DNA of 10,452 nt from an uncultured Collinsella sp. (GCA_938023705.1 CALJDJ010000013.1:1-10452); one strand, 5' to 3'. Shown: positions 1 through 6,644, counted from the first letter of the stretch. Notes: generated by a model from the letters alone, not told the origin. Program-made: numbers and translations.

Positions 1-2
1 GG

Positions 3-200
3 TTCGATCGGCGACGAGCTGAGAACTATCTAAAGGCAAATGCATTATTTAATAATGGGTTGAGAAATATTCATTCTGGTAATCGAGCAAAAGGTATTTC
101 CCAATTGCTTCAAATCCCATTTTGCTCTAAGTCGTATTTAATGAATGTCATTAATATGGCGCGTGTGGTTACAATTAAAACATTTGAGAAAACCTCGTAG
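3..200 (+). CDS. C-terminal end of a truncated protein, possibly a glycosyltransferase
   Basis: One frame is open from the window edge to a TAG at 198-200, giving the last 65 residues of a protein that begins outside the window. The peptide is basic and helix-rich (motifs RRRAENYLKANALFNNG near its start and FCSKSYLMNVINMARVV near its end) and has no clear membrane segment. Amphipathic helical tails like this are common at the C-terminus of family 2 glycosyltransferases, and the downstream genes are glycan genes. No catalytic motif is visible, so the family is inferred from context. It has the same strand and AT-leaning codon use as the downstream operon, from which it is now separated by the insert at 323-937. 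The other two forward frames stop within the first 35 bases. Confidence 0.6.
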   Translation, partial: FDRRRAENYLKANALFNNGLRNIHSGNRAKGISQLLQIPFCSKSYLMNVINMARVVTIKTFEKTS

Positions 201-309
201 TTGTGCACCTACGCTTAGAGAGACATGGCGTAACCATGCCGTTTGACACTCGGAAGATTGCTAGCTTTGAAATCTAGGGCTAGGTTTGTTGCGGGGTTCT
301 CGATGCCGT

Positions 310-322
310 GTGCACCATTCGT
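310..322. repeat. Left copy of 13-base direct repeat flanking the insert
   Basis: GTGCACCATTCGT occurs here and again, identically, at 938-950. The two copies bracket a 615-base segment that is visibly more GC-rich than the DNA outside it. This is the arrangement expected of a target-site duplication made by a transposable element. A 13-base duplication is long, but IS4-type elements are known to make 10-13 base duplications. Confidence 0.65.
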
Positions 323-349
323 GGTTGATTTCCGATCTCAGCCGAACAC
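323..349 (+). repeat. Left imperfect terminal inverted repeat of the insert
   Basis: The 27 bases starting directly inside the left direct repeat contain TTGATT (325-330), CA after TCT (339-340) and CCGAACAC (342-349). The same blocks appear in the same order on the reverse strand from 937 inward. The match is partial (19 of 27 after collapsing the right-end tandem duplication), so this is an old or naturally imperfect inverted repeat. Confidence 0.5.
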
Positions 350-546
350 ACTGCGCAGATAGTCCGTACCCGCGGCTAGCCGAACGCCCCCGCGGCCCCC
401 ATGGACCCCGGGGGCGCCGTTTCCCCAGTTGAAGGAACGGTGGATATGTGTTCGATAGGTCCGGGGGCCATTCTCCGCCCTCAGTCTGGCACCTCTTTCC
501 AGACTCAGCCGGACGGTCGGTCCGCCTCTTCCGTTTTGCCTTTGGG

Positions 547-805
547 CTAGGCCAGCGGGGCGTCGCGCCTCTCTGCGCGTGCCCTCTCGATGAGGCTCGG
601 CGTCAGGTCGAGTCTTCCGATGGGCACGTCCTCCAGGCTGTAGGCGTCTAGCAGCGCCTCCGCATCGCCGCCGAGCATCGCCCTGGAGGCGCGCGGGCGT
701 CCAGCTCCAGCATCTTCTGGACCGTGTCCCTTTCGTGTCTGGTGAGCGCCTGCCGTAGATACTCGGGGTCGCCTTCTCGGAACCCTTTTTCTTCTTTCCG
801 GACAT
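547..805 (-). pseudogene. Broken small reading frame inside the insert, function unknown
   Basis: I do not recognise this protein. On the reverse strand an ATG at 805-803, preceded by a GAAGGA ribosome site, starts MSGKKKKG. Protein-like sequence then continues in a second frame (FREGDPEYLRQALTRHERD, then TVQKMLELDAR). It continues in a third (ASRAMLGGDAEALLDAYSLE, then DVPIGRLDLTPSLIERARAE) to a TAG at 549-547. The frame changes coincide with two simple repeats: a T5 tract at 786-790 (A5 on the coding strand) and a CG-dinucleotide run at about 689-696. Adding one A and removing one CG would give one continuous, acidic and helix-rich protein of about 85 residues. The alternative 175-residue open frame across the same DNA is arginine-, glycine- and proline-rich, as expected of an accidental frame in GC-rich DNA. 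Possible identities are an accessory gene of the element or the remnant of a larger protein. Confidence 0.4.
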
Positions 806-857
806 GCCGTCCTTCGAGTCCCCGGGGCCAACCGGTTCGGCCCTCAGGGTATCGGGT

Positions 858-895
858 TCCCACATTCATCCGCACATGTGCGGATGAATGTGGGA
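858..895. repeat. Perfect 38-base palindrome just inside the right end of the insert
   Basis: The 19-base arm TCCCACATTCATCCGCACA (858-876) is followed with no spacer by its exact reverse complement (877-895). Each arm contains the 12-base unit TGTGCGGATGAA (877-888 forward, 865-876 inverted). A near copy, TGTTCGGATGAA, lies at 898-909, 21 bases on, and overlaps the right terminal inverted repeat. Repeated subterminal motifs of this kind usually serve as transposase binding sites, but a cruciform or protein-binding operator is also possible. Confidence 0.8.
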
Positions 896-896
896 G

Positions 897-937
897 GTGT
901 TCGGATGAAGTTGATAATCAAGGGTTGATAATCAAGG
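897..937 (-). repeat. Right imperfect terminal inverted repeat, extended by a tandem duplication
   Basis: Read on the reverse strand from 937, this begins CCTTGATTATCAA and ends CCGAACAC (904-897), matching the left end. It is 14 bases longer than the left copy because of the tandem repeat inside it. Confidence 0.5.
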
Positions 938-938
938 G
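911..938. repeat. Tandem duplication of a 14-base unit at the right end of the insert
   Basis: TTGATAATCAAGGG occurs at 911-924 and again at 925-938 without a mismatch. The core TTGATAATCAA is itself a near-perfect palindrome (five-base arms around one base). Removing one copy restores equal spacing between the two ends of the insert, so the duplication probably arose after or during insertion. Confidence 0.85.
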
Positions 939-950
939 TGCACCATTCGT
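938..950. repeat. Right copy of 13-base direct repeat flanking the insert
   Basis: GTGCACCATTCGT, identical to 310-322. It lies immediately outside the right end of the insert, and normal AT-leaning sequence with a promoter follows. Confidence 0.65.
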
Positions 951-959
951 TGTGTCTAT

Positions 960-988
960 TTAACCATTTGTATATCTCTCGCTATAAT
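960..988 (+). promoter_or_regulatory. Probable sigma70-type promoter for the glycan operon
   Basis: A consensus -10 box TATAAT (983-988) lies 17 bases after TTAACC (960-965), which matches the -35 consensus at four of six positions. Transcription would start near 995, about 20 bases before the first gene at 1016. The promoter sits just outside the right direct repeat. It could be what keeps the operon expressed despite the insertion. Confidence 0.5.
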
Positions 989-1015
989 AATGAGAAAAAC
1001 TAGAGATCGGTTTAT

Positions 1016-1708
1016 GTGTATATGACACCTAAAACTCTTATCGCTATTCCTGCTTATAATGAGGAGGAATGCATAGAAAAGACGATATGCGAGCTCAGGC
1101 AAATTGCACCTGAGTTTGATTTTGTTGTTATCAATGATGGGTCTCGAGATCGAACGCTAGCTATCTGCAAGGATCTTGGTTGTGACATCATTGATATGCC
1201 CATTAACTGTGGTTTGACCGTTGGGTTTCAGACGGCTGCGCGTTATGCGGTTGATCATGGATATGACTATATGGTTCAGTTTGATGCTGACGGCCAGCAT
1301 TGTCCGGAATATATAAAGGTCCTTGTTGATAGGGCTCAATCTGATGGATCAGATATTGTCATTGGCTCTAGGTTTGTAAGCGTGCGCAAAGACAAGACGC
1401 TTCGCATGATCGGCTCGCGTATGATTACGGTGCTAATAAAGATTCTGACAGGCAAGAGGATCAGTGACCCCACGTCTGGATTTAGGCTATTTGGGCGGGA
1501 TATTCTTACGAAATACTATTACGACAATACCTTAAATCCGGAACCAGAATCTCTCGCTCTCTTTTTGAAGCAAGGGTATTCTATTTCAGAGGTACAGGTT
1601 AAGATGCGCGAGCGTCAAGGTGGCGAGAGCTATCTTAACCCTGTTAGGTCTATGCAGTATATGGTTCGTGTTTTCGTTACGCTCCTTGTCGTTCAGTGGT
1701 TTAGGTGA
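1016..1708 (+). CDS. Family 2 glycosyltransferase, polyprenyl-phosphate sugar synthase-like (DPM1/GtrB-like)
   Basis: This protein probably transfers a sugar from a nucleotide sugar to a polyprenyl phosphate on the cytoplasmic face of the membrane. The GT-A fold signature is clear: IPAYNEEE at residues 11-18, the nucleotide-binding VINDGSRDRT at 38-47, the metal-binding D90-A-D92 in FDADGQH, DPTSGFRLF from 151, and the late basic motif RERQGGES at 198-205. These are typical of the dolichyl-phosphate mannosyltransferase-like branch. At 230 residues it consists of the catalytic domain only. It lacks the C-terminal membrane helices of GtrB proteins and the large C-terminal domains of other relatives. 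The start is uncertain: GTG at 1016 has the better spacing to an AGAG ribosome site at 1002-1005, and ATG at 1022 is two codons later. Its stop overlaps the start of the next gene by four bases (GTGA), so the two are probably translationally coupled and act together. Confidence 0.9.
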   Translation: MYMTPKTLIAIPAYNEEECIEKTICELRQIAPEFDFVVINDGSRDRTLAICKDLGCDIIDMPINCGLTVGFQTAARYAVDHGYDYMVQFDADGQHCPEYIKVLVDRAQSDGSDIVIGSRFVSVRKDKTLRMIGSRMITVLIKILTGKRISDPTSGFRLFGRDILTKYYYDNTLNPEPESLALFLKQGYSISEVQVKMRERQGGESYLNPVRSMQYMVRVFVTLLVVQWFR

Positions 1709-2049
1709 TCCATTTGCCGGTCTCTCTTCGTATTTTGCTTCTCGTTTGCGCTGTTTTGGTATTCGTGTTCGTATTGCGCAAATTAAAAAAATCCCAAATG
1801 CAAGTTTTGGATTCTCTGTTTTGGCTGCTATTCAGCGTCAGTTTTGTAATTTTGGGCGTTTTTCCACAAGTTGCAATGTGGCTTTCGAGTCTATTTGGTT
1901 TCATGTCGGCTTCTAACTTCGTGTTCCTTTACGTTATTGCCGTTCTTGTGGTCCGTGATTTCTGCAATTCTCTTCGTCTCTCTCGACAGGAAGAGCGTTT
2001 AAACTCGCTTGTTCAGGCTGTTGCGTTAAGTAGGGAGAAGGAAAAGTAG
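1705..2049 (+). CDS. DUF2304 family small membrane protein
   Basis: A 114-residue protein with three predicted membrane helices (about residues 5-24, 36-58 and 67-84) followed by a charged tail (SRQEERLNSLVQAVALSREK) that may form a short coiled coil. Length, topology and position directly after a DPM1-like glycosyltransferase match the DUF2304 family, which recurs next to such enzymes in bacteria and archaea. No biochemical role is established for the family to my knowledge. Because the partner transferase here has no membrane segment of its own, the likely role is to anchor it or help move the lipid-linked sugar across the membrane, by analogy with GtrA next to GtrB. This is inference. The start is GTG at 1705, overlapping the preceding stop. 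Confidence 0.85.
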   Translation: MIHLPVSLRILLLVCAVLVFVFVLRKLKKSQMQVLDSLFWLLFSVSFVILGVFPQVAMWLSSLFGFMSASNFVFLYVIAVLVVRDFCNSLRLSRQEERLNSLVQAVALSREKEK

Positions 2050-2052
2050 GCT

Positions 2053-2214
2053 ATGCGTTTCGCTTTGGCGTATAAATCATCTGGATGTGAATTTCCCTAC
2101 TTATATTACTTTCAACAGTTGTGAACAGTGCTTGGTGCCCATACTTGTCATCCAGATGACTGGGAACGATTCTTCGAGGGCCCTTGCAGCTTGATTTGGA
2201 TAAAGGTGAATTAG
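2053..2214 (+). pseudogene. Short remnant reading frame with an internal stop
   Basis: The 169-base gap between its neighbours contains one frame that reads from an ATG at 2053 (ribosome site GAGAAGGA at 2035-2042) to a TAG at 2212-2214. It is interrupted once, by TGA at 2122-2124. Before the stop it reads MRFALAYKSSGCEFPYLYYF; after it comes TVLGAHTCHPDDWERFFEG and then PCSLIWIKVN. The composition, with many aromatics and a balanced charge pattern, looks like protein rather than noise. I do not recognise a family. It could be the two ends of a deleted glycan gene, a small gene killed by one nonsense change, or chance. An 11-base inverted repeat lies within it (2077-2087 and 2149-2159). Confidence 0.35.
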
Positions 2215-2218
2215 CTCC

Positions 2219-4252
2219 GTGTTGTCTCGATGCGTAAACCAAAAGCAAATAATGAAAGCCGTCTTCGTTGCTCTTCTCTTTATTGTCGAGCTTCTGTGCA
2301 TGAAGCACTTTTATGTGAACCACTCTGTCTCACAGCTGTTTGTTTTAGTGCTCTATTGCGTCGTTGTAGATGTTGCCATTTGGCAATCATATTGTGTCTT
2401 CCTTTCCTCAGATGATGAAAAAAAGCGTGGCAACTGTCCTGGTCGCTGCGCTCAATTATTAGTCCTGTTGCTTGCGGCATTTGCTGTGGCGGTCATCTGG
2501 GAGGGCTGCACCGTTCTTGGCTCGCCGGCTTCTCATTTCTCGAATATTGCTGACTGGAATAAAAAGCGGCTCATTTTCTTTTTTCTAATTTTCTATTGCG
2601 CAATACTCTATTTATTCCAAAGCGGCTTTTCTCTGAAAGCGTTGTTCCATTCTGTTTCGGCGAGGGTCAAGGCTACCGACTACGTTTCCCTGCTGATTAT
2701 CGCATTCTTTATTGTTTTTGGCTGCTCTACGATTGCATTCGTGAATGGGTTCATTAATGCTGTTGTTTATTTCCTGCTGGTAATCATAACTTCGGTTTTC
2801 ACGGCTTGCTCGGGCATTCGAAAGGGAAACTCTGCCCTTCCCGTCACTTTCTTTATCGCTGCATTCTCAATTGGTGTGTTCCTTGTGGTGAGCACTCCGA
2901 TAACGACGGGTATTTCATGGGATGATCAAATTCACTATTCCAATGCCCTTTCGACATCTTATTTATTTGAAACTCAAAAAACTGATACGGATATTTACTT
3001 TACTGACGAAGCGGTCCGTCGTGCGCAGGGCTATGAAGAGCCCTCTCTTTCCCATTTTGATCGAGCGGAAATTCTTGAGCATGCTAGGGAGCTGAATAGC
3101 TCCTATAGATCTGATATCGCTTCTGGTCATGTGCAAGTTAACAAGCATGAAGAATTCGTTTATACGCTTAGCAGCATTGGGTATATTCCCTCGGCAATTG
3201 GTCTTTGGCTCGCTCGCCTTCTGCATTTCGATTTTTCTTCTATGATTCAATTCGCTCGGATTTGCAATTTATTTAGTTACTGTCTTGCAATTGCCATTGC
3301 AATCAAGGTTACGCCCTCGAAAAAGGGACTATTTGCTTTTGTGGGAATGCTGCCAACCTCGATCTTTCTTGCGTCGTGTTTCTCATATGATGCATGGCTC
3401 ATTTCGTTTACCATTCTCGGTTTTGCTTATTTTTTGAGGTATGCATGGGGTGATTTAAATGAATTTACAGTTCGCAATATATCACTCGCATTTTTATTTA
3501 CCTTTTTAGGACTCGCAGTCAAAGCTGTGTATTTTCCGATAATCGGTCTTTTCTTTATGGTTCCGCGAAATCGTTTTGTTAGCTCGAAACAACGAGTTCA
3601 TTACTATGCTGCCGTGTTTGTTTTGGGCTTGATTGCTTTTGCCTCCTTTGCGCTTCCGTTCTTGTTTTCAACGGCTAGCGGATCCAACGTTGGCGATATG
3701 CGAGGCGGCTCCGATGTCAACTCTGGTCAGCAAATCGCTTTCATTCTCGCCGATCCATTGCGCTACGCTGAAATACTCGCCAATTATTTTTCAACTTATT
3801 ATTTAAATCCGATAACCTCTTCTGGATATGCATTGAACTTTGCATACCTTGGATCGCTTGCTGCTCAGATTTCTGTAAATGCAATCCGTGGGTTGGTTCA
3901 GGTACTTCCAGCTGTTTGCCTATTATTGTTTGGGCTTTTTTCTGCAGATTCGATTAGCGTTAAGCATATTGGTCTCGCACAATTTCTTTGGGCCTCATTT
4001 GTGTTTTTGTTTACGGTGATTTTGGTGGCAACTGCACTTTATGTGTCTTTTACTCCCGTTGGATTGGGGACAGTTAATGGTTGCCAGAGTCGCTACCTTT
4101 TGCCACTTCTGGTTCCGTGCCTATCGTTTATTCTTAACCAGAGCCGCTTGGTCTTTGGGGACAGTAAACGATTCATATTGATATGCCTCGTATTCCCTTT
4201 TGCTTTGGCTACGATTTGCGAGTTTGTTTTAGTTGTTGGAAAGTGTTGCTGA
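2219..4252 (+). CDS. DUF2142 family polytopic membrane protein, possible GT-C-type glycosyltransferase
   Basis: A 677-residue integral membrane protein with about a dozen hydrophobic helices and one large polar loop (about residues 235-325) after SWDDQIHYSNA (233-243). An early acidic pair after a helix, the FSYDAW motif at 388-393, and SRYLLPLL near the end (624-631) are the hallmarks of DUF2142. Members of this family sit in glycan loci and resemble GT-C glycosyltransferases, which use polyprenyl-phosphate sugars on the outer face of the membrane; D235 and D236 would then be catalytic candidates. That role is inferred. The GTG at 2219 is preceded by AAAGGTGAA (2201-2209); an ATG at codon 12 (2252) is possible but has no ribosome site. 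Two small genes upstream could supply its donor. Its stop is one base before the next start. Confidence 0.8.
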   Translation: MLSRCVNQKQIMKAVFVALLFIVELLCMKHFYVNHSVSQLFVLVLYCVVVDVAIWQSYCVFLSSDDEKKRGNCPGRCAQLLVLLLAAFAVAVIWEGCTVLGSPASHFSNIADWNKKRLIFFFLIFYCAILYLFQSGFSLKALFHSVSARVKATDYVSLLIIAFFIVFGCSTIAFVNGFINAVVYFLLVIITSVFTACSGIRKGNSALPVTFFIAAFSIGVFLVVSTPITTGISWDDQIHYSNALSTSYLFETQKTDTDIYFTDEAVRRAQGYEEPSLSHFDRAEILEHARELNSSYRSDIASGHVQVNKHEEFVYTLSSIGYIPSAIGLWLARLLHFDFSSMIQFARICNLFSYCLAIAIAIKVTPSKKGLFAFVGMLPTSIFLASCFSYDAWLISFTILGFAYFLRYAWGDLNEFTVRNISLAFLFTFLGLAVKAVYFPIIGLFFMVPRNRFVSSKQRVHYYAAVFVLGLIAFASFALPFLFSTASGSNVGDMRGGSDVNSGQQIAFILADPLRYAEILANYFSTYYLNPITSSGYALNFAYLGSLAAQISVNAIRGLVQVLPAVCLLLFGLFSADSISVKHIGLAQFLWASFVFLFTVILVATALYVSFTPVGLGTVNGCQSRYLLPLLVPCLSFILNQSRLVFGDSKRFILICLVFPFALATICEFVLVVGKCC

Positions 4253-4253
4253 T

Positions 4254-6635
4254 ATGGGCATAGTTTTTAATACCGAATTTAACAATAAGCTAAATTGCCG
4301 TGGCGACGGCAAACTATATATACTGTATGAAGCCGCATCCGTTTTCCCGGATGCCGTGGAGTCGCAATCACCCAATGGGCAAATTCTGCCCGCAAGAATC
4401 ATCCCTTTTTCAGAGACTGAATTTATTGTTGTCCTTGCCGATTTTGGTGTCGACCAATCTCTTTCTTTCTTTAGCGGAGATAAAATAATTTATCAGCGTC
4501 GCATCAATCCTGGCAAGTTTTCGATTGAGTCGAAAGTTAACGGCTTGCTGCACGCGGAGCATTGTGGACGATTTCGCAATATTGACCGTTCTGGCGTGCA
4601 TGCGCTCGCTTCTATCCAAATTGAGAGCTTTATTCCCTGCGTTGATGGCGTAATCGTTAGAGGTGTTCTTTCGGGTACTGATTGCCTTGAGGGTGATCGT
4701 ATTATCGCTTTTAATGAAGAAGCCTGCGTTGTTGGGGAATCTTTGTTATTTAATAACTTAATAGCCGATGCGAATCCTTGTTTAACAAATTTCTCGCTTC
4801 ATATTCCTGAGGTCGGGGATAGCCTGTGCATTTGCATGCACAGGGCTTCTGGTCATCTGGATACGTTTATCAATCTAAAGAAAGATATGCTCAAGGAGCT
4901 TTTGGATGAGGTCGATCGGAACCATGTGTCCGCATTCGATCAACCCCGTTATTTGTCCTGGTTTTCTGGGCGCAGATTGACTGGATCCGATTCGCGGGTA
5001 CAAGCGCAAATAAAATTTGCATACCAGCCCTTGTTTTCAATCATCGTTCCTCTATATAAGACTCCCTTGAATTTCTTCAGGGATATGGCTGATTCTGTCA
5101 TTGTTCAGACGTATTCGAATTGGGAACTCATCCTGGTTAACTCTACGCCAGATTACGAGGGCCTTAGCGACTTGGTCTCCGAGTATGTGACTGCAGACTC
5201 TAGAATTATAGTGACTAATCTTGAGGGCAATCTAGGTATCACTGAGAACACCAATGTCGGAATCAAGATGGCCAAGGGAGACTACCTCTGCTTTTTCGAT
5301 CATGATGATGTTCTCGAACCGAATATCTTGTTTGAGTACGCCTGTGCTTTAAATCAAAATGCTGAAATCAATCTTCTTTATTGTGATGAAGATAAGCTAT
5401 TGCCTGACGGGTCCTTGGCTCATCCTACTTTTAAGCCGGATTTTAGTCTTGATATGGCTCGTGACAACAATTATATTTGCCACCTTCTTACTGTTAAAAG
5501 GGCATGTTTAGACAGAATTGACCTTTCTAACAGCGAGTTGGATGGCGCCCAAGACCATGCCATGGTGCTGAAGATTGCCGAACTTGGTGGGACGATCCAT
5601 CACGTTCCTAAAATCTTGTATCACTGGAGAATAAGCGAGAATTCGACTGCGGGTAATTCCGATAGTAAGCCCTATGCAACCCTTGCTGGAATAAAAGCGG
5701 TTCAGGAGCACCTTGATAGATGCGGTATCAAGGCGACTGTGGTCAACTCTCATAATCGTGCTTTTAGATATAGCCCTATTTATGATGTTTCTTCATCTGA
5801 GTCCTGTTCATTAATCGTTACCACCCGCGGCAATTCTTCGGTTCTTTCGACTCTTGTATCTTCAATCAATGACACCGATTTTGATGATCTTGAAGTTGTT
5901 TTCGTGTGCTCGCAGGATGCGGAAGCTGCTGTTCAGCAATCGATCTCTGGACTTCGTTGTCGCTATATCGTTCACGCGCTTGATGACCCGTTTAATATAT
6001 CTACATGGAGAAATGCCGGTGCTCTTGCCGCGCATGGCGAGCAACTCGTCTTTGTTCATGACGATATTCAGGCACTAGACTCCTTGTGGTTAAAGACTCT
6101 CGTTGGTTTTTCCCAACGAGAGGATGTTGGCGTTGTTGGAACAATGACGTGCGATCTTGACGGCATTGTGCAACAGGCAGGCCTGTCTTATGTTGGAGAA
6201 TCAATCGTCAACCTATCGCAAGGCATTCATCGCTCTTCTCCTGGCTATATCTATATGCCATTGACCGTGAGGGATGTATCGGCGGTGAGTGGAGTCTGCT
6301 TAGCTATTTCACGCGAACATTTTAATCGTCTGGGTGGTTTTGACGAGTCGTATCTTCTTGACTATTCGGATGTTGATATTTGCTTCAAGTCTTCTCAGGC
6401 TGGGTTAAAGGTGATCTATACACCAGAGGCATGTCTCTACCATTTGGCATGTGTTGACAAATCCCTTGATAGTAAATCTCGCTCTCATAAGCATTTTGAG
6501 GATAAGGCACGATTGCTGCATAACTGGTCCGAACGATTCTCTGAGGGGGATCCATGGTTCTCCGTTAACTTTTCTCGAGATCCCAAGCGCGCAGCGTTAT
6601 ATAAGTTCGATCCTTTTGACTACGAAGCGATTTGA
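4254..6635 (+). CDS. Glycosyltransferase with two family 2 catalytic domains and an N-terminal beta-rich domain
   Basis: A 793-residue cytoplasmic enzyme that probably adds two sugars in turn to a lipid-linked glycan. Residues 1-240 form a beta-rich region of unknown family. The first GT2 domain starts at about 259 (PLFSIIVPLYK), with the metal site FDHDD at 348-352 and the acceptor-side DGAQDH at 430-435, followed by LYHWR. The second starts at about 517 (SCSLIVTTRG), with FVHDD at 600-604, an internal GVCLAISREHFNRLGGFDE and DVDICFK at 706-712. In the second domain the usual N-terminal VxxYN-type motif is replaced by VTTRG. Tandem GT2 proteins of this type are common in rhamnose-containing O-antigen loci, but the sugar cannot be read from sequence. 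The ATG at 4254 has GGAAAG at 4238-4243 before it; a TTG 21 bases upstream would overlap the previous gene and is less likely. Confidence 0.88.
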   Translation: MGIVFNTEFNNKLNCRGDGKLYILYEAASVFPDAVESQSPNGQILPARIIPFSETEFIVVLADFGVDQSLSFFSGDKIIYQRRINPGKFSIESKVNGLLHAEHCGRFRNIDRSGVHALASIQIESFIPCVDGVIVRGVLSGTDCLEGDRIIAFNEEACVVGESLLFNNLIADANPCLTNFSLHIPEVGDSLCICMHRASGHLDTFINLKKDMLKELLDEVDRNHVSAFDQPRYLSWFSGRRLTGSDSRVQAQIKFAYQPLFSIIVPLYKTPLNFFRDMADSVIVQTYSNWELILVNSTPDYEGLSDLVSEYVTADSRIIVTNLEGNLGITENTNVGIKMAKGDYLCFFDHDDVLEPNILFEYACALNQNAEINLLYCDEDKLLPDGSLAHPTFKPDFSLDMARDNNYICHLLTVKRACLDRIDLSNSELDGAQDHAMVLKIAELGGTIHHVPKILYHWRISENSTAGNSDSKPYATLAGIKAVQEHLDRCGIKATVVNSHNRAFRYSPIYDVSSSESCSLIVTTRGNSSVLSTLVSSINDTDFDDLEVVFVCSQDAEAAVQQSISGLRCRYIVHALDDPFNISTWRNAGALAAHGEQLVFVHDDIQALDSLWLKTLVGFSQREDVGVVGTMTCDLDGIVQQAGLSYVGESIVNLSQGIHRSSPGYIYMPLTVRDVSAVSGVCLAISREHFNRLGGFDESYLLDYSDVDICFKSSQAGLKVIYTPEACLYHLACVDKSLDSKSRSHKHFEDKARLLHNWSERFSEGDPWFSVNFSRDPKRAALYKFDPFDYEAI

Positions 6636-6644
6636 GTGCTTTAA

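Larger units (their letters stand above)
323..937. mobile_element. Decayed small insertion element (IS remnant or MITE-like), family unknown
   Basis: The segment between the two 13-base direct repeats is GC-rich, while the flanks and the glycan genes are AT-leaning. Its ends form imperfect inverted repeats. From 323 inward the sequence reads GGTTGATT and then CCGAACAC at 342-349. From 937 inward on the reverse strand it reads CCTTGATT and then CCGAACAC (897-904). If one copy of a 14-base tandem duplication at the right end is removed, the two CCGAACAC blocks lie at the same distance from their ends, and 19 of 27 bases match by hand alignment. No transposase with a recognisable DDE, HUH or recombinase motif is present. 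The only plausible coding content is a frameshifted reverse-strand frame (547-805). It is best read as an internally deleted or non-autonomous element inserted between glycan genes. Confidence 0.55.

Noticed and set aside
224..238. CATGG/CCATG hairpin after the first gene as a terminator
   Set aside because: The stem is only five pairs and no T-run follows.
261..283. Three CTAG tetranucleotides close together
   Set aside because: Short and without a regular spacing or a linked structure; probably chance.
448..651. A forward 67-codon frame in the insert
   Set aside because: No ribosome site and no family resemblance. It lies opposite the better reverse-strand candidate.
338..865. A 175-codon open frame on the reverse strand across the insert
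   Set aside because: Its product is dominated by arginine, glycine and proline, as expected of an off-frame in GC-rich DNA. More protein-like segments lie in the other two frames.
2122..2124. TGA in the short frame read as selenocysteine
   Set aside because: No selenoprotein family match and no clear hairpin directly after the TGA; a nonsense change is simpler.
4233..4253. TTG start upstream of the tandem glycosyltransferase
   Set aside because: It would overlap the DUF2142 gene by 20 bases, while the ATG at 4254 has a suitable ribosome site and sits one base after the stop.
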